From an uncultured bacterium (lineage in GTDB: Bacteria > Verrucomicrobiota > Kiritimatiellia > CAIKKV01): DNA of 64,000 nucleotides. The first letter of the stretch is position 1. Each line of letters opens with the position of its first letter. Positions 8,750 to 16,593 of this stretch are shown in pieces. The notes below the pieces were generated by a model. The model did no database searches. It had not been told where the DNA came from and was given only the letters and a program-made list of their open reading frames with translations. Made by a program: the position numbers and the translations under genes. The stretch covers positions 248,001-312,000 of the forward strand of contig CALHRZ010000007.1 of NCBI GenBank assembly GCA_938038445.1. The letters run 5' to 3'.

Positions 8750-9451
8750 ATGAAACTCAACGTGGTAAGGCGGATTGACGACCGGGTTCCGCTGCGGCGG
8801 GCGCTGGTGAGCGTCTCGGACAAGACGAATCTCGAAGTGCTGGCGCGGGGGCTTTTGGAGGCATGCCCGGCGATCGTTTTTTACTCGACGGGCGGCACCC
8901 ATGCGGCGCTGGCCGAGGTGTTGGGGGCGGCCGCGCGGGAGCATCTTGTGGCGGTCTCGGATTATACGGGGCAGCCGGAGATGCAAGGGGGGCTGGTCAA
9001 GACATTGGATTTTAAGATCTATCTCGGGCTTTTGAGTGAGACTTACAACGCGGCGCATGAGGCGGATCTTGCCCGGTGCGGGGCTGTCCGTTTCGACCTT
9101 GTGGTGGTCAATCTTTATCCTTTCGTTCAGACGGTGGGGCGGTTGGATTGCACGCCGGAAATGGCCCGAGGGCATATTGATATCGGGGGACCCTGCATGG
9201 TGCGGGCGGCGGCCAAGAATTACATTCGGGTGGCGTGTTTGACCGATCCAGCGGATTATGAAGATTTTTTGAAGGAAACGGTTCGGGGAAAAGGAACCGT
9301 TTCCTTTGCTGTGCGGTTTCGACTGGCTCAGAAGGCGTTTCAGCATGTGGCGGAGTATGATCGGGCGATTGCGGATTATCTGGCCCGTTTGAATTCCGCG
9401 GAAGTGGCGCGCGGGTATGCGTGGGCGCAGGAGGGAGGACGCGATGCTTGA
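8750..9451 (+). CDS. IMP cyclohydrolase (PurH N-terminal domain only)
   Basis: 233 residues. It matches the MGS-like cyclohydrolase half of PurH: RRALVSVSDKTNLEVLARGL, FYSTGGTHAALAE, KTLDFKIYLGLLS, FDLVVVNLYPF and HIDIGGPCMVRAAAKN. It should close FAICAR to IMP, the last step of purine synthesis. Bifunctional PurH is over 500 residues; the AICAR transformylase half is absent and no such gene follows, so that step must be encoded elsewhere. AAAGGA is five bases before the ATG. The gene overlaps queD by eight bases (ATGCTTGA), so the two are probably translationally coupled. Confidence 0.88.
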   Translation: MKLNVVRRIDDRVPLRRALVSVSDKTNLEVLARGLLEACPAIVFYSTGGTHAALAEVLGAAAREHLVAVSDYTGQPEMQGGLVKTLDFKIYLGLLSETYNAAHEADLARCGAVRFDLVVVNLYPFVQTVGRLDCTPEMARGHIDIGGPCMVRAAAKNYIRVACLTDPADYEDFLKETVRGKGTVSFAVRFRLAQKAFQHVAEYDRAIADYLARLNSAEVARGYAWAQEGGRDA

Positions 9452-9830
9452 GCTTTCGGTCCGCGCCTCGTTTTCGGCTGCCCATCGGCTGAAAGGGCAT
9501 GCGGGCGGTTGTGCCAACGTGCACGGTCACAACTGGGACGTCGAGGTGCTGATTCGGGGGGAAACGCTGGATGCGATGGGGATGCTGGTGGATTTCCATG
9601 TGGTCAAGGGGGCGGTACGCGAGGCGTTGGCGGAACTGGACCATGCCGATCTCAATGGGGTTCCGGCCTTTCAGCAGGCGAACCCCACTTCGGAAAATCT
9701 TGCGCGCTATCTTCATGGGGAACTGCGCCGACGGCTTCAGGATTCGCGCTTTTGCGTGTGGGGGGTTCGCGTTTCCGAAACGCCCGGCACGTCCGTTCTT
9801 TATTGGGAAACGCGTAATGCGGGTGTTTGA
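9444..9830 (+). CDS. queD: 6-carboxy-5,6,7,8-tetrahydropterin synthase (QueD)
   Basis: 128 residues starting MLELSVRASFSAAHRL. The zinc-binding histidines are in SAAHRL and NVHGHNWDVEV, with the nearby Cys of GGCANVHGHN as catalytic candidate, followed by MLVDFHVVKGAVREAL, LDHADLN and NPTSENLARYL, all characteristic of QueD/6-pyruvoyl-tetrahydropterin synthases. It should make 6-carboxytetrahydropterin in the 7-deazaguanine (preQ0/queuosine) pathway. It overlaps the upstream gene by eight bases and queE by 14. QueE next door makes QueD far more likely than a biopterin enzyme. Confidence 0.93.
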   Translation: MLELSVRASFSAAHRLKGHAGGCANVHGHNWDVEVLIRGETLDAMGMLVDFHVVKGAVREALAELDHADLNGVPAFQQANPTSENLARYLHGELRRRLQDSRFCVWGVRVSETPGTSVLYWETRNAGV

Positions 9831-10449
9831 GATTTTTACTTCCATACAGGGCGAGACGAGTTGGGCGGGTATTCCGTGTTTTTTTATCCGTCTGGCCGGC
9901 TGCAATCTTTCGTGCGAATGGTGCGACACGCCGAGGGCGCGGGACGCGCGGGTTGGTCAGGAACAGAGCGTGGGCGTGCTGGTGGGGCACTATCGGCAGT
10001 CGGGGATCCGGGCAGCGATGGTTACGGGCGGTGAGCCGCTGATGCAGGCGGAGACGCCGGCGCTCCTGGCATCGCTTTTGGAAGCGGGCGCTGCGCCGGC
10101 GCTGGTGGAGACCAATGGAAGCTTCGACATTGGCGTTGTGCCGGAGGGAGCCGTGGCGGTGGTGGACGTGAAGTGTCCGGGAAGCGGCGCAGGGGGTTCC
10201 TTTTTGCCGGTCAATGTCGAGCGGCTTCGGCGGACGGACGAGGTAAAATTTGCGGTGGCCGATCGGGAGGACTATGAGTGGGCGAAGGCGTTCATGATGC
10301 GGCATGATCTTGCGGTGCGATGCCGGGCGGTGTTATTTAGTCCGGTGTTCGGGCGGCTGGAAGGCCGCTGTTTGGCGGAGTGGATGGTGGCGGATCGTTT
10401 GCCGGCGCGGCTTCAGATTCAGCTTCACCGCGTGTTAGGAGTGCCCTGA
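9817..10449 (+). CDS. queE: 7-carboxy-7-deazaguanine synthase (QueE), radical SAM
   Basis: 210 residues from the ATG at 9817, which overlaps the end of queD; the frame stays open upstream but only as a queD shadow. MRVFEIFTSIQGETSWAG is the QueE N-terminus. CNLSCEWCDT provides the CX3CX2C cluster ligands, and MVTGGEPLMQ and LVETNGSFD are SAM- and substrate-binding elements. It converts QueD's product to 7-carboxy-7-deazaguanine, a precursor of queuosine in tRNA. QueC and QueF are not in the window. Confidence 0.93.
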   Translation: MRVFEIFTSIQGETSWAGIPCFFIRLAGCNLSCEWCDTPRARDARVGQEQSVGVLVGHYRQSGIRAAMVTGGEPLMQAETPALLASLLEAGAAPALVETNGSFDIGVVPEGAVAVVDVKCPGSGAGGSFLPVNVERLRRTDEVKFAVADREDYEWAKAFMMRHDLAVRCRAVLFSPVFGRLEGRCLAEWMVADRLPARLQIQLHRVLGVP

Positions 10450-10478
10450 CGGGTTAGGAAAATGGCGGAGGGATGGCG

Positions 10479-11090
10479 ATGGGGAAAGAGGACGAACGGA
10501 TATTGGTGATCGAGCGGCGCTGGATCGAGGAAGCGGGGCTTTTTCAGGGGCTGACGTTCGATCTCGATCGTTATCGGGCGCTGATCGAGAATCCGGCCTT
10601 TCACCGTTTTGTTCGCCGGGGGGAGGCGGAGAGGGAGGCATCGTATAAGCAGATCATTTCCTATTTTCTTATTGTCTCGGGCGGTCGGTTCTGGAGTTAC
10701 ACGCGGGGGCGTCAAAGTGGCGAGGAGCGGCTTGCGGCAAAGGTCTCGATCGGGATTGGGGGGCATGTGAACGCGGAAGACGTCACGCTATTTGGCGGGG
10801 TGTATGAGACGGCGGCGCGGCGTGAGTTGGAGGAGGAGGTCGCGATTCCGGCTGGTTCGACCGATCGGATGGTGGCGCTCTTGAACGACGATTCGAATGA
10901 GGTCGGGCGGGTTCATCTGGGTGTGGTGCACGTCTTGCGTGCCGCGGGGGAAGAGGTGCGGAAGCGGGAATCCAAGCTTACGGAGACTGGGTTTCGGACG
11001 CCGGCGGAGTTGGAGGCGATGCGAGACCGGATGGAGTCATGGTCCCGGATTTGCCTTGATCATTGGGCGGAGCTTCTTGTGCGGGGATAA
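10479..11090 (+). CDS. Nudix hydrolase-like protein
   Basis: 203 residues from the ATG at 10479, six bases after GGAGGG; an in-frame ATG at 10473 is too close to that site. It contains GIGGHVNAEDV and a Nudix box, GGVYETAARRELEEEVAI, in which the REXXEE core is intact. The N-terminal ~70 residues (ERRWIEEAGLFQGLTFD) are not part of the classic domain but recur in phosphoesterase-like Nudix proteins of about 200 residues. The substrate is unknown; a nucleotide is likely. The last 113 bases overlap the oppositely oriented TrmJ-like gene. Confidence 0.8.
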   Translation: MGKEDERILVIERRWIEEAGLFQGLTFDLDRYRALIENPAFHRFVRRGEAEREASYKQIISYFLIVSGGRFWSYTRGRQSGEERLAAKVSIGIGGHVNAEDVTLFGGVYETAARRELEEEVAIPAGSTDRMVALLNDDSNEVGRVHLGVVHVLRAAGEEVRKRESKLTETGFRTPAELEAMRDRMESWSRICLDHWAELLVRG

Positions 11091-11814
11091 GACCGGCTTT
11101 TTCGGCAACCCAGAGGGTTTGGCGGGCGACGCCCATGAGGATGCGGACGTCGTCTTCGGTCATTTTGCCCCGACCGAAAATGCGACGGATGCCGAGCATC
11201 ATATGGTCGGCTTTTTCGGGTTCCATGAATCCGATGGCGAGCAACATATTCCGCCACATGGTGAAGAAACGTTCCCGGAGGATGGAAGGAGCTTCCGGGG
11301 ATTTTTCGAGGGGTGGCTGCCAATGGCCGGAGGCGAGGAAGAGTTCGTAGCACGCGATGAGGACGGCCATGGCGAGATTGAGGGAGAAATAATCCGGGTG
11401 GGAAGGGATTCGAAGTAACAGGGTGCAGAGTGCGATTTCCGAGTTGAAAAGGCCTTTGTCTTCACGGCCGAACACGAGGGCGACGCGGCTATTTTCGGCG
11501 GCCTCGAGCAATCGGGGGGCCAGTTCTCTGGGGGGGATGGCGTGTTGGCGGTAGAGACCTTGGCGGCCGGTAGCGCCGACGACGATTCCGCAGTCTGCGA
11601 CGGCTTCCGCGAGCGTGGGAAATTCCCGACGGTTTTCCAGAATGGCCTGGGCGCCAACGGCCATTTGGCGCGCTTCGGGTAGATCAAGAGCGGGGGGAGA
11701 AACCAGGGCGAGGTCGGAGAGCCCGAAGTTGGCCATGGCGCGGCAGACGGAGCCGACATTCCCGCCATAAAGGGGTTGAACGAGAACGATGCGAAAATTT
11801 TCGAAGCGGGCCAA
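10978..11814 (-). CDS. TrmJ-like RNA 2'-O-methyltransferase (SPOUT/SpoU family)
   Basis: 278 residues from a TTG codon preceded by AGAGGAT; no ATG fits the family start. Conserved elements in order: FRIVLVQPLYGGNVGSVCRA, GLSDLALVSP, VALVFGREDKGLFNSEI and IPSHPDYFSLNLAMAVLIACYE, the knotted SAM-binding region of TrmJ/SpoU proteins. The relatives methylate the ribose of position 32 in tRNA. The recognisable domain ends near residue 245 (WVAEKAGL). The final ~35 residues are Pro/Ser/Thr-rich and lie opposite the coding end of the Nudix gene, so they are probably an extension after loss of an earlier stop. Confidence 0.85.
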   Translation of the reverse strand: MARFENFRIVLVQPLYGGNVGSVCRAMANFGLSDLALVSPPALDLPEARQMAVGAQAILENRREFPTLAEAVADCGIVVGATGRQGLYRQHAIPPRELAPRLLEAAENSRVALVFGREDKGLFNSEIALCTLLLRIPSHPDYFSLNLAMAVLIACYELFLASGHWQPPLEKSPEAPSILRERFFTMWRNMLLAIGFMEPEKADHMMLGIRRIFGRGKMTEDDVRILMGVARQTLWVAEKAGLIPAQEAPPNDQGKSGTMTPSGLASPPTPPASETQSP

Positions 11815-11898
11815 GGATCGGATCCTCTTTTGGTTGCTTCGGGGCGGGAGAGATGGTAACGTTTAGGGCAAGCAATGGCAACTCCTGAAGGCGCAGGT

Positions 11899-12378
11899 AT
11901 GGAAGAGCTTTTGATGTTATTGAAGCAGAATGCCTTGGAATCACCGGCGAATTTGGCTCGCCAGCTTGGTCTGACGGAGGGGGAGGTGCGACGTCGGATT
12001 CAGGCGTACGAGGAAAAGGGCATCATTCGGGGTTATCAGGCGATTGTGGACGAAGAGCGGTTGGGAGTGGAGCGGGTGCATGCCGTGATCGAGGTTCGGA
12101 TCACGCCGGAGCGTGAGGGGGGCTTTGACCGTCTGGCCTGGAGGATCAGCCGGTTTGAGCCGGTCGAGTCTGTTTACTTGATGAGTGGTGGGTATGATCT
12201 GTTGGTTTTTGTATCGGGGCAGTCGTTACGGGAGGTGGCGGCGTTCGTGACGGAGAAGCTGGCGACGATGGAGGGGGTGATTTCGACGGCGACCCATTTT
12301 CAACTTAAAACGTACAAGGAGCGGGGGTTCCTGATGGAGAAACGGGAACAGAATGAGCGGCTCAGCGTCAGTCCGTAG
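11899..12378 (+). CDS. Lrp/AsnC family transcriptional regulator
   Basis: 159 residues if translation begins at the ATG at 11899, which has GAAGG eight bases upstream and gives MEELLMLLKQNALESPANLA; an in-frame ATG at 11875 would add eight residues. Residues ~14-60 form an AsnC-type winged helix-turn-helix (ANLARQLGLTEGEVRRRIQAYEEKGII). Residues ~70-150 form an effector-binding RAM-like domain (VHAVIEVRITPE, YLMSGGYDLLVFV). The gene overlaps the following aminotransferase gene by 26 bases. Co-transcribed Lrp-type regulators usually control their partner and sense amino acids; the ligand here is unknown. Confidence 0.9.
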   Translation: MEELLMLLKQNALESPANLARQLGLTEGEVRRRIQAYEEKGIIRGYQAIVDEERLGVERVHAVIEVRITPEREGGFDRLAWRISRFEPVESVYLMSGGYDLLVFVSGQSLREVAAFVTEKLATMEGVISTATHFQLKTYKERGFLMEKREQNERLSVSP

Positions 12379-13540
12379 CCGGGTGGCGGATCATCTGTTG
12401 GAAATTCCCCGTTCCGGCATCCGGGATTTTTTTGATATCGTCAGCACGCGGAAAGGGGTGATCAGTCTGGGGATTGGGGAGCCGGATTTTGTCACCCCCT
12501 GGCGCATTCGGGAGGCGTCCCAATATGCCCTGGATCGGGGGCGAACGAGTTACACGTCGAATCGCGGCTTATTGAAGCTTCGGCAAGCGATTGCCTTGTA
12601 TCTGGAGCGGGTATTTGGGGTTTCCTACGATCCGGAGACGGAGATTTTGATCACCGTGGGGGTGAGTGAAGCGTTGGATCTTGCCGTGCGGGCTGTGTGC
12701 AATCCGGGCGATGAATTTCTCTATCACGAGCCGTGTTATGTTTCCTATCCGGCTGTGGTTCGGTTTGCGCACGGCATTCCGGTGGCTGTTGCGACGCGGT
12801 GGCAGGAGGAGTTTCGGTTGACGCGGGCCATGGTGGAGCCCCATGTGACGGCGCGCACGCGGGCGTTGCTGCTCAATTTTCCGACCAATCCGACGGGGGC
12901 GGTTCTGACGCGGGAGGAACTCGAGGGGATCGCGGCGTTGGCCCGGGAGCGGGATTTGCTGGTGATATCTGATGAAATCTATGCCGAACTGACGTATGAG
13001 GGGATGCCCCAAACGATTGCCGCGCTTCCTGGGATGAAGGAACGGACACTTTTTCTTCACGGGTTTTCCAAGGGGTGGGCGATGACGGGATTTCGATTGG
13101 GCTATGCGTGTGGGAGTGCGGATCTGATCGAGGCGATGATGAAGATCCATCAGTATACGATGTTGTGTGCTTCGATCATTAGCCAAGAAGCGGCTGTGGA
13201 GGCGCTTCGCAGCGACGAAGATACTCATCGGATGCGCGATGCCTATGCACGCCGGCGCGATTATATCGTTTCGGAACTCAACGGAATGGGGTTTCCGTGT
13301 GTGTTGCCACGGGGCGCGTTCTACGCGTTTCCGTCCATCGGCAGTTCGGGACTCTCTTCGCGGGAGTTTGCGCTGAAACTTTTGGACGAAGAGAACGTCG
13401 CCTGTGTGCCGGGGTCCGCCTTTGGCGCGGCCGGGGAAGGGCATCTTCGGTGTGCGTATGCCGCTTCGATGGACGACATTCAAGAAGCGATGGTTCGGCT
13501 GCGCCGCTTTGCGGAGCGGCAGTCCGCGTCAAGGCGATGA
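12353..13540 (+). CDS. Class I/II PLP-dependent aminotransferase
   Basis: 395 residues. Fold-type I features: VISLGIGEPDFVTPW (substrate loop), YTSNRGLLKLRQAIALYL, LNFPTNPTGAVLTREEL, ISDEIYAELTYEG (Asp and Tyr contacting the cofactor) and HGFSKGWAMTGFRLGYA, with the Lys forming the Schiff base. Closest in appearance to the aspartate/aromatic aminotransferase group that pairs with Lrp/AsnC genes (PatA/YugH-like). It overlaps the upstream regulator by 26 bases, and its stop shares an ATGA with trkH. The amino-acid substrate cannot be told. Confidence 0.9.
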   Translation: MSGSASVRSRVADHLLEIPRSGIRDFFDIVSTRKGVISLGIGEPDFVTPWRIREASQYALDRGRTSYTSNRGLLKLRQAIALYLERVFGVSYDPETEILITVGVSEALDLAVRAVCNPGDEFLYHEPCYVSYPAVVRFAHGIPVAVATRWQEEFRLTRAMVEPHVTARTRALLLNFPTNPTGAVLTREELEGIAALARERDLLVISDEIYAELTYEGMPQTIAALPGMKERTLFLHGFSKGWAMTGFRLGYACGSADLIEAMMKIHQYTMLCASIISQEAAVEALRSDEDTHRMRDAYARRRDYIVSELNGMGFPCVLPRGAFYAFPSIGSSGLSSREFALKLLDEENVACVPGSAFGAAGEGHLRCAYAASMDDIQEAMVRLRRFAERQSASRR

Positions 13541-14937
13541 GAGAACATTCCTCCAACGGACCTCATCAGGGGTCCGGATTTTCCGCCGCCCGACCCGAGT
13601 GGCTTGTGGCGAGGACCTTTGGTGTGTTGATCCTCGCGGGGACGATTCTTCTGATGGTTCCGATGGCCAATGCCGATGGGCAGTGGCGAAATCCTCTTTC
13701 CGCACTTTTCACCGCAACCAGTGCGGCCTGTGTGACCGGGCTGACCGTCGTGGATACGGGCTCGACGTTCACCCTTTTCGGTCAGGTGGTGATTCTTCTT
13801 CTCATTCAGTTCGGGGGGATTGGGCTGATGACGTTGGCGACGTTTCTGCTTGTGGTGATTGGGCGGCGGATGACGTTTTCGGACGAAAATCTGCTGATGC
13901 GGACCCTTGGGCTTGCACGGGCGGCGGGATTACGTTCGGTTCTGGTGAAAACCATTGTGTTTACCGTGCTGTTTGAGGGAGTGGGGGCGGCCTTGCTGGC
14001 CTGGCGGTTTTCCACTGTGCATGGGATTCCGCCGGTTCGGGCGGTTTACGAGGGGCTTTTTCATGCGGTCAGCGCGTTCTGCAATGCGGGCTTTGCTCTT
14101 CGGCCCGACAGTTTGGCGGCCTTCGGAACGGATCCTTGGGTGGTATGCACAGCTGCCGTCCTGATTGTTTTGGGCGGTTTAGGATTTCTTGTCTGGCATG
14201 AACTGACGAGTTGGAGGTTCTGGCGATCGCCCCAGCGGAAAGGGCAAGTCTCTTTTCACACGCGGTTGGTGTTGTGGAGCACGGCGGTATTAGTTTTTGG
14301 GGGGGCGGCAGCATTTCTTGTTCTGGAATGGGGCAACACGCTGCAGTCCATGCCGTTGCTTCAGAAATTGTGGGTTTCTCTGTTTCATGCGGTGACGCCG
14401 CGGACGGCGGGTTTTTATTTTATCGAGCCTGCGGCTTTCCGACTGCCGACGCTTTTTTTGACGATGGGGCAGATGTTTATCGGCGGAGCGCCCTGTTCCA
14501 TGGCGGGCGGTGTGAAAGTGACCACAATGGTTGTTATCATTCTGACGGTCCGAGCCATGGTACGGGGGGATCGGGATGTTCGGTTTTCAGGCCGGACATT
14601 GCCGGAAAGGGCGGTGCGGGAAGGGTTGGCAATATTTTCGTTGGGGCTGACGTTTGTGGGAGCAATTTTCGGATTGCTGTTGCTGACGGAGACGTCCTTT
14701 CTTGTGAACGGTCCGTCCGGGTCTGCCGATGTGCTGCTGTTCGAGACGATCTCCGCATTTGGAACGGTGGGGCTTTCTCTGGGCGTGACGGCCCAATTGA
14801 GTGCAGGCGGACAGCTGGCCCTTATTTTGCTTATGGTGGCGGGGCGACTGGGTCCGGTGACTCTGGCTTCGTTCATTGGCGGGCGGGAAGTGAAGCAGCG
14901 GATTCGTTATCCGGAGGAGCATGTGGTGCTGGGGTGA
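13537..14937 (+). CDS. TrkH/KtrB-type potassium transporter subunit
   Basis: 466 residues from the ATG that overlaps the aminotransferase stop (ATGA). Inner-membrane channel-like subunit with four pseudo-repeats of M1-P-M2; the four selectivity-filter loops are visible as AACVTGLTVVDTGSTF, VSAFCNAGFALRPDS, AVTPRTAGFYFIEP and ISAFGTVGLSLGVTA, each with the key Gly. FIGGAPCSMAGGVKVTTM is the gate loop after the third filter. With the TrkA-type protein encoded 21 bases downstream it forms a Ktr-like K+ uptake system. Confidence 0.94.
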   Translation: MREHSSNGPHQGSGFSAARPEWLVARTFGVLILAGTILLMVPMANADGQWRNPLSALFTATSAACVTGLTVVDTGSTFTLFGQVVILLLIQFGGIGLMTLATFLLVVIGRRMTFSDENLLMRTLGLARAAGLRSVLVKTIVFTVLFEGVGAALLAWRFSTVHGIPPVRAVYEGLFHAVSAFCNAGFALRPDSLAAFGTDPWVVCTAAVLIVLGGLGFLVWHELTSWRFWRSPQRKGQVSFHTRLVLWSTAVLVFGGAAAFLVLEWGNTLQSMPLLQKLWVSLFHAVTPRTAGFYFIEPAAFRLPTLFLTMGQMFIGGAPCSMAGGVKVTTMVVIILTVRAMVRGDRDVRFSGRTLPERAVREGLAIFSLGLTFVGAIFGLLLLTETSFLVNGPSGSADVLLFETISAFGTVGLSLGVTAQLSAGGQLALILLMVAGRLGPVTLASFIGGREVKQRIRYPEEHVVLG

Positions 14938-14958
14938 TCCCAGCCGGGAGGTGAAGGT

Positions 14959-15627
14959 ATGCAACGGGTGGGGATTATTGGCGGAGGACGGTTTGGTTCC
15001 GCGCTGGCGAACTGTTTGGTTCAACGTGGGGTGGAAGTATTGTTGTTGGATCGGGACCGGCAGATTGTCCAGCGTTTGATGAATTTGGTTTCCAAGGCGG
15101 TGGAGGGAGATGCCACCGAGCTCGAGACGCTTGTCGAAGCGGGGTTCGAGCGGTGCGATACGGCGGTGGTGGCGATCGGGACCGATTTGGAGGGAAGCAT
15201 TTTAGCGACTCTGAACCTGAAGGAATTGAAGATTCGGAAGGTGATCGCCAAAGCGGCTACGGACCTGCACGGGCGGGTATTGGAGCGGGTGGGTGCCGAT
15301 CGGATCATCTACCCGGATCGGGACATGGCGATCCGGCTTGCGCGTTCGATCGCCGCGCCGTCCATTTTGGATTATATTGAACTAAGCGGGGGCGCCAGCA
15401 TTGTGGAAATGAAGGCGCCGCCGGAATTCATCGGCAAGACGCTGAGCGAGACGCGCATACGGAACGTGTTCGGCGTCCATGTGCTGGCGCTTCGCCATCG
15501 CGGGGTGGGGACGGAGGAAGAGACCACACTGGCACCGAGCGGATCCGATACGATTTCCGAAGGGGACACCCTGGTATTGTTTGGTCCGGACGACCGGATA
15601 CGGGCGATGAGCCAGACGTTTTCCTAG
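14959..15627 (+). CDS. TrkA/KtrA-type regulatory subunit of K+ uptake
   Basis: 222 residues. RCK-N Rossmann domain: VGIIGGGRFGSALANCL (GXGXXG nucleotide loop), VLLLDRDRQ (acidic residue ending strand 2, fitting NAD/ATP), VEGDATE and DTAVVAIGTDLEGSI. The C-terminal RCK-C domain follows (IVEMKAPPEFIGKTLSE to DTLVLFGPDDRI). At 222 residues it is the single-unit KtrA type, not the double-length TrkA of E. coli. A GGGAGGTG site precedes the ATG. Cytoplasmic ring that gates the TrkH subunit. Confidence 0.93.
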   Translation: MQRVGIIGGGRFGSALANCLVQRGVEVLLLDRDRQIVQRLMNLVSKAVEGDATELETLVEAGFERCDTAVVAIGTDLEGSILATLNLKELKIRKVIAKAATDLHGRVLERVGADRIIYPDRDMAIRLARSIAAPSILDYIELSGGASIVEMKAPPEFIGKTLSETRIRNVFGVHVLALRHRGVGTEEETTLAPSGSDTISEGDTLVLFGPDDRIRAMSQTFS

Positions 15628-15641
15628 CGGGAGGCGGTGCC

Positions 15642-15676
15642 GTGCCGATGGGATCGGCGCCGACCTTGCTTTTTTT
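15642..15676 (+). terminator. Possible terminator after trkH-trkA
   Basis: An 8-bp stem (GTGCCGAT / ATCGGCGC, 15642-15649 with 15653-15660, one G-T pair) around loop GGG, followed after nine bases by seven T residues (15670-15676). The T-run is further from the stem than in a standard intrinsic terminator, so the call is tentative. Confidence 0.4.
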
Positions 15677-15694
15677 GATGAAGAAAGCGATAAT
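15666..15694 (+). promoter_or_regulatory. Sigma70-type promoter of the zinc-ribbon/EIIA gene
   Basis: TTGCTT (15666-15671), 17-base spacer, GATAAT (15689-15694, five of six consensus). The predicted start near 15701 gives a leader of about 29 bases with GAGG before the ATG at 15730. Confidence 0.6.
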
Positions 15695-15729
15695 CAACCA
15701 TTCCGTTTCTTATCGACGCTGAGGATTGC

Positions 15730-16566
15730 ATGCATCCGGTAGTGAACCATTTGATTCAGTTGCAGGAATTGACCATGGTCCGTGCCGAGCAAAAGGCATC
15801 GGGGGGTGAGGAATCCCTGTCGACGTTGGACGAATCCATTGCCACGCTTACGGAGGGGTTGACGGAGGAAATTCGGCAGGCGGTCGAACAGCTTCAGAAG
15901 CGGGATGCGTTGTTTATCGTGCCGATTGCGAACGGCATTTGTGCGGGGTGTGGGATGCAACTGCCGACGAGCCTTGTGCAGGCGGTTCGTTTGGCGCATC
16001 AGGTTCATCGCTGTCCCATTTGCACTCGGATTCTTTTTTTTCCGGTTGCGGGTCTTCATCGGGCGGCGGCGGTTACGCCCAGCCGGCTGGCGCCGCGGAA
16101 GATTGGGATTCAGCGGTTTTCCGATGTTTCGCTGATGCAGCCGAAAGTGGAGGCGACGGATCGGGACGGGGTGATTCGGGAGATGGCGGAACTGTTGTGC
16201 GCGAAAGGCTATGCCAACGATCCGGTTCGTCTGGCCGAAGCGGCTATTCAGCGGGAGGCGATCGTCAGCACTGCGGTGGAACATGGATTGGCCTTTCCCC
16301 ATGTACGGGGCGTGGAGGGCGGGGGGCTGACGCTCGCGTTGGGGTTGAGTCGGAAAGGGATTCGGTTTGGCGGCGGTCGGAATCTGACCCGAGTGGTTTT
16401 TTTCATCGCGATTCCGACGGCGGCGAGCGCATTTTATCTCAAACTGCTGGCCGGCCTGACGGCCGCATTTCAGTCTGCCGAGGCAAGACGTGCCCTTCTG
16501 GCGGAGACGACCCCGGAAGGGTTATGGAAATCCTTGAATCGGCTGACCCGGCCGACGATTGCCTGA
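15730..16566 (+). CDS. Coiled-coil C4 zinc ribbon fused to a PTS EIIA (Ntr/fructose-type) domain
   Basis: 278 residues in two parts. Residues 1-60 are helical and charged, followed by a C4 zinc ribbon (ICAGCGMQLP about 70-79, CPICTRIL about 97-104), together like the CdsZ/zf-RING_7 type. From about residue 125 (KIGIQRFSDVSLMQPKVEA) it is a PTS EIIA type-2 domain; the phosphorylatable His is in VEHGLAFPHVRG. In EIIA-Ntr proteins this His is phosphorylated by NPr. GAGG lies six bases before the ATG. It sits directly after trkH-trkA, noteworthy because E. coli EIIA-Ntr binds TrkA. No EI, HPr or EIIB/C gene is in the window, so a regulatory role is more likely than sugar transport. Confidence 0.85.
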   Translation: MHPVVNHLIQLQELTMVRAEQKASGGEESLSTLDESIATLTEGLTEEIRQAVEQLQKRDALFIVPIANGICAGCGMQLPTSLVQAVRLAHQVHRCPICTRILFFPVAGLHRAAAVTPSRLAPRKIGIQRFSDVSLMQPKVEATDRDGVIREMAELLCAKGYANDPVRLAEAAIQREAIVSTAVEHGLAFPHVRGVEGGGLTLALGLSRKGIRFGGGRNLTRVVFFIAIPTAASAFYLKLLAGLTAAFQSAEARRALLAETTPEGLWKSLNRLTRPTIA

Positions 16567-16593
16567 GTGGAATTCGGCCAGTTTTTTGCCGGA

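Noticed and set aside
16567-16593. Possible bidirectional terminator between the EIIA-fusion gene and pilT.
   Set aside because: Only a 4-bp stem (CGGC/GCCG) with the T-run inside the loop; too weak to call.
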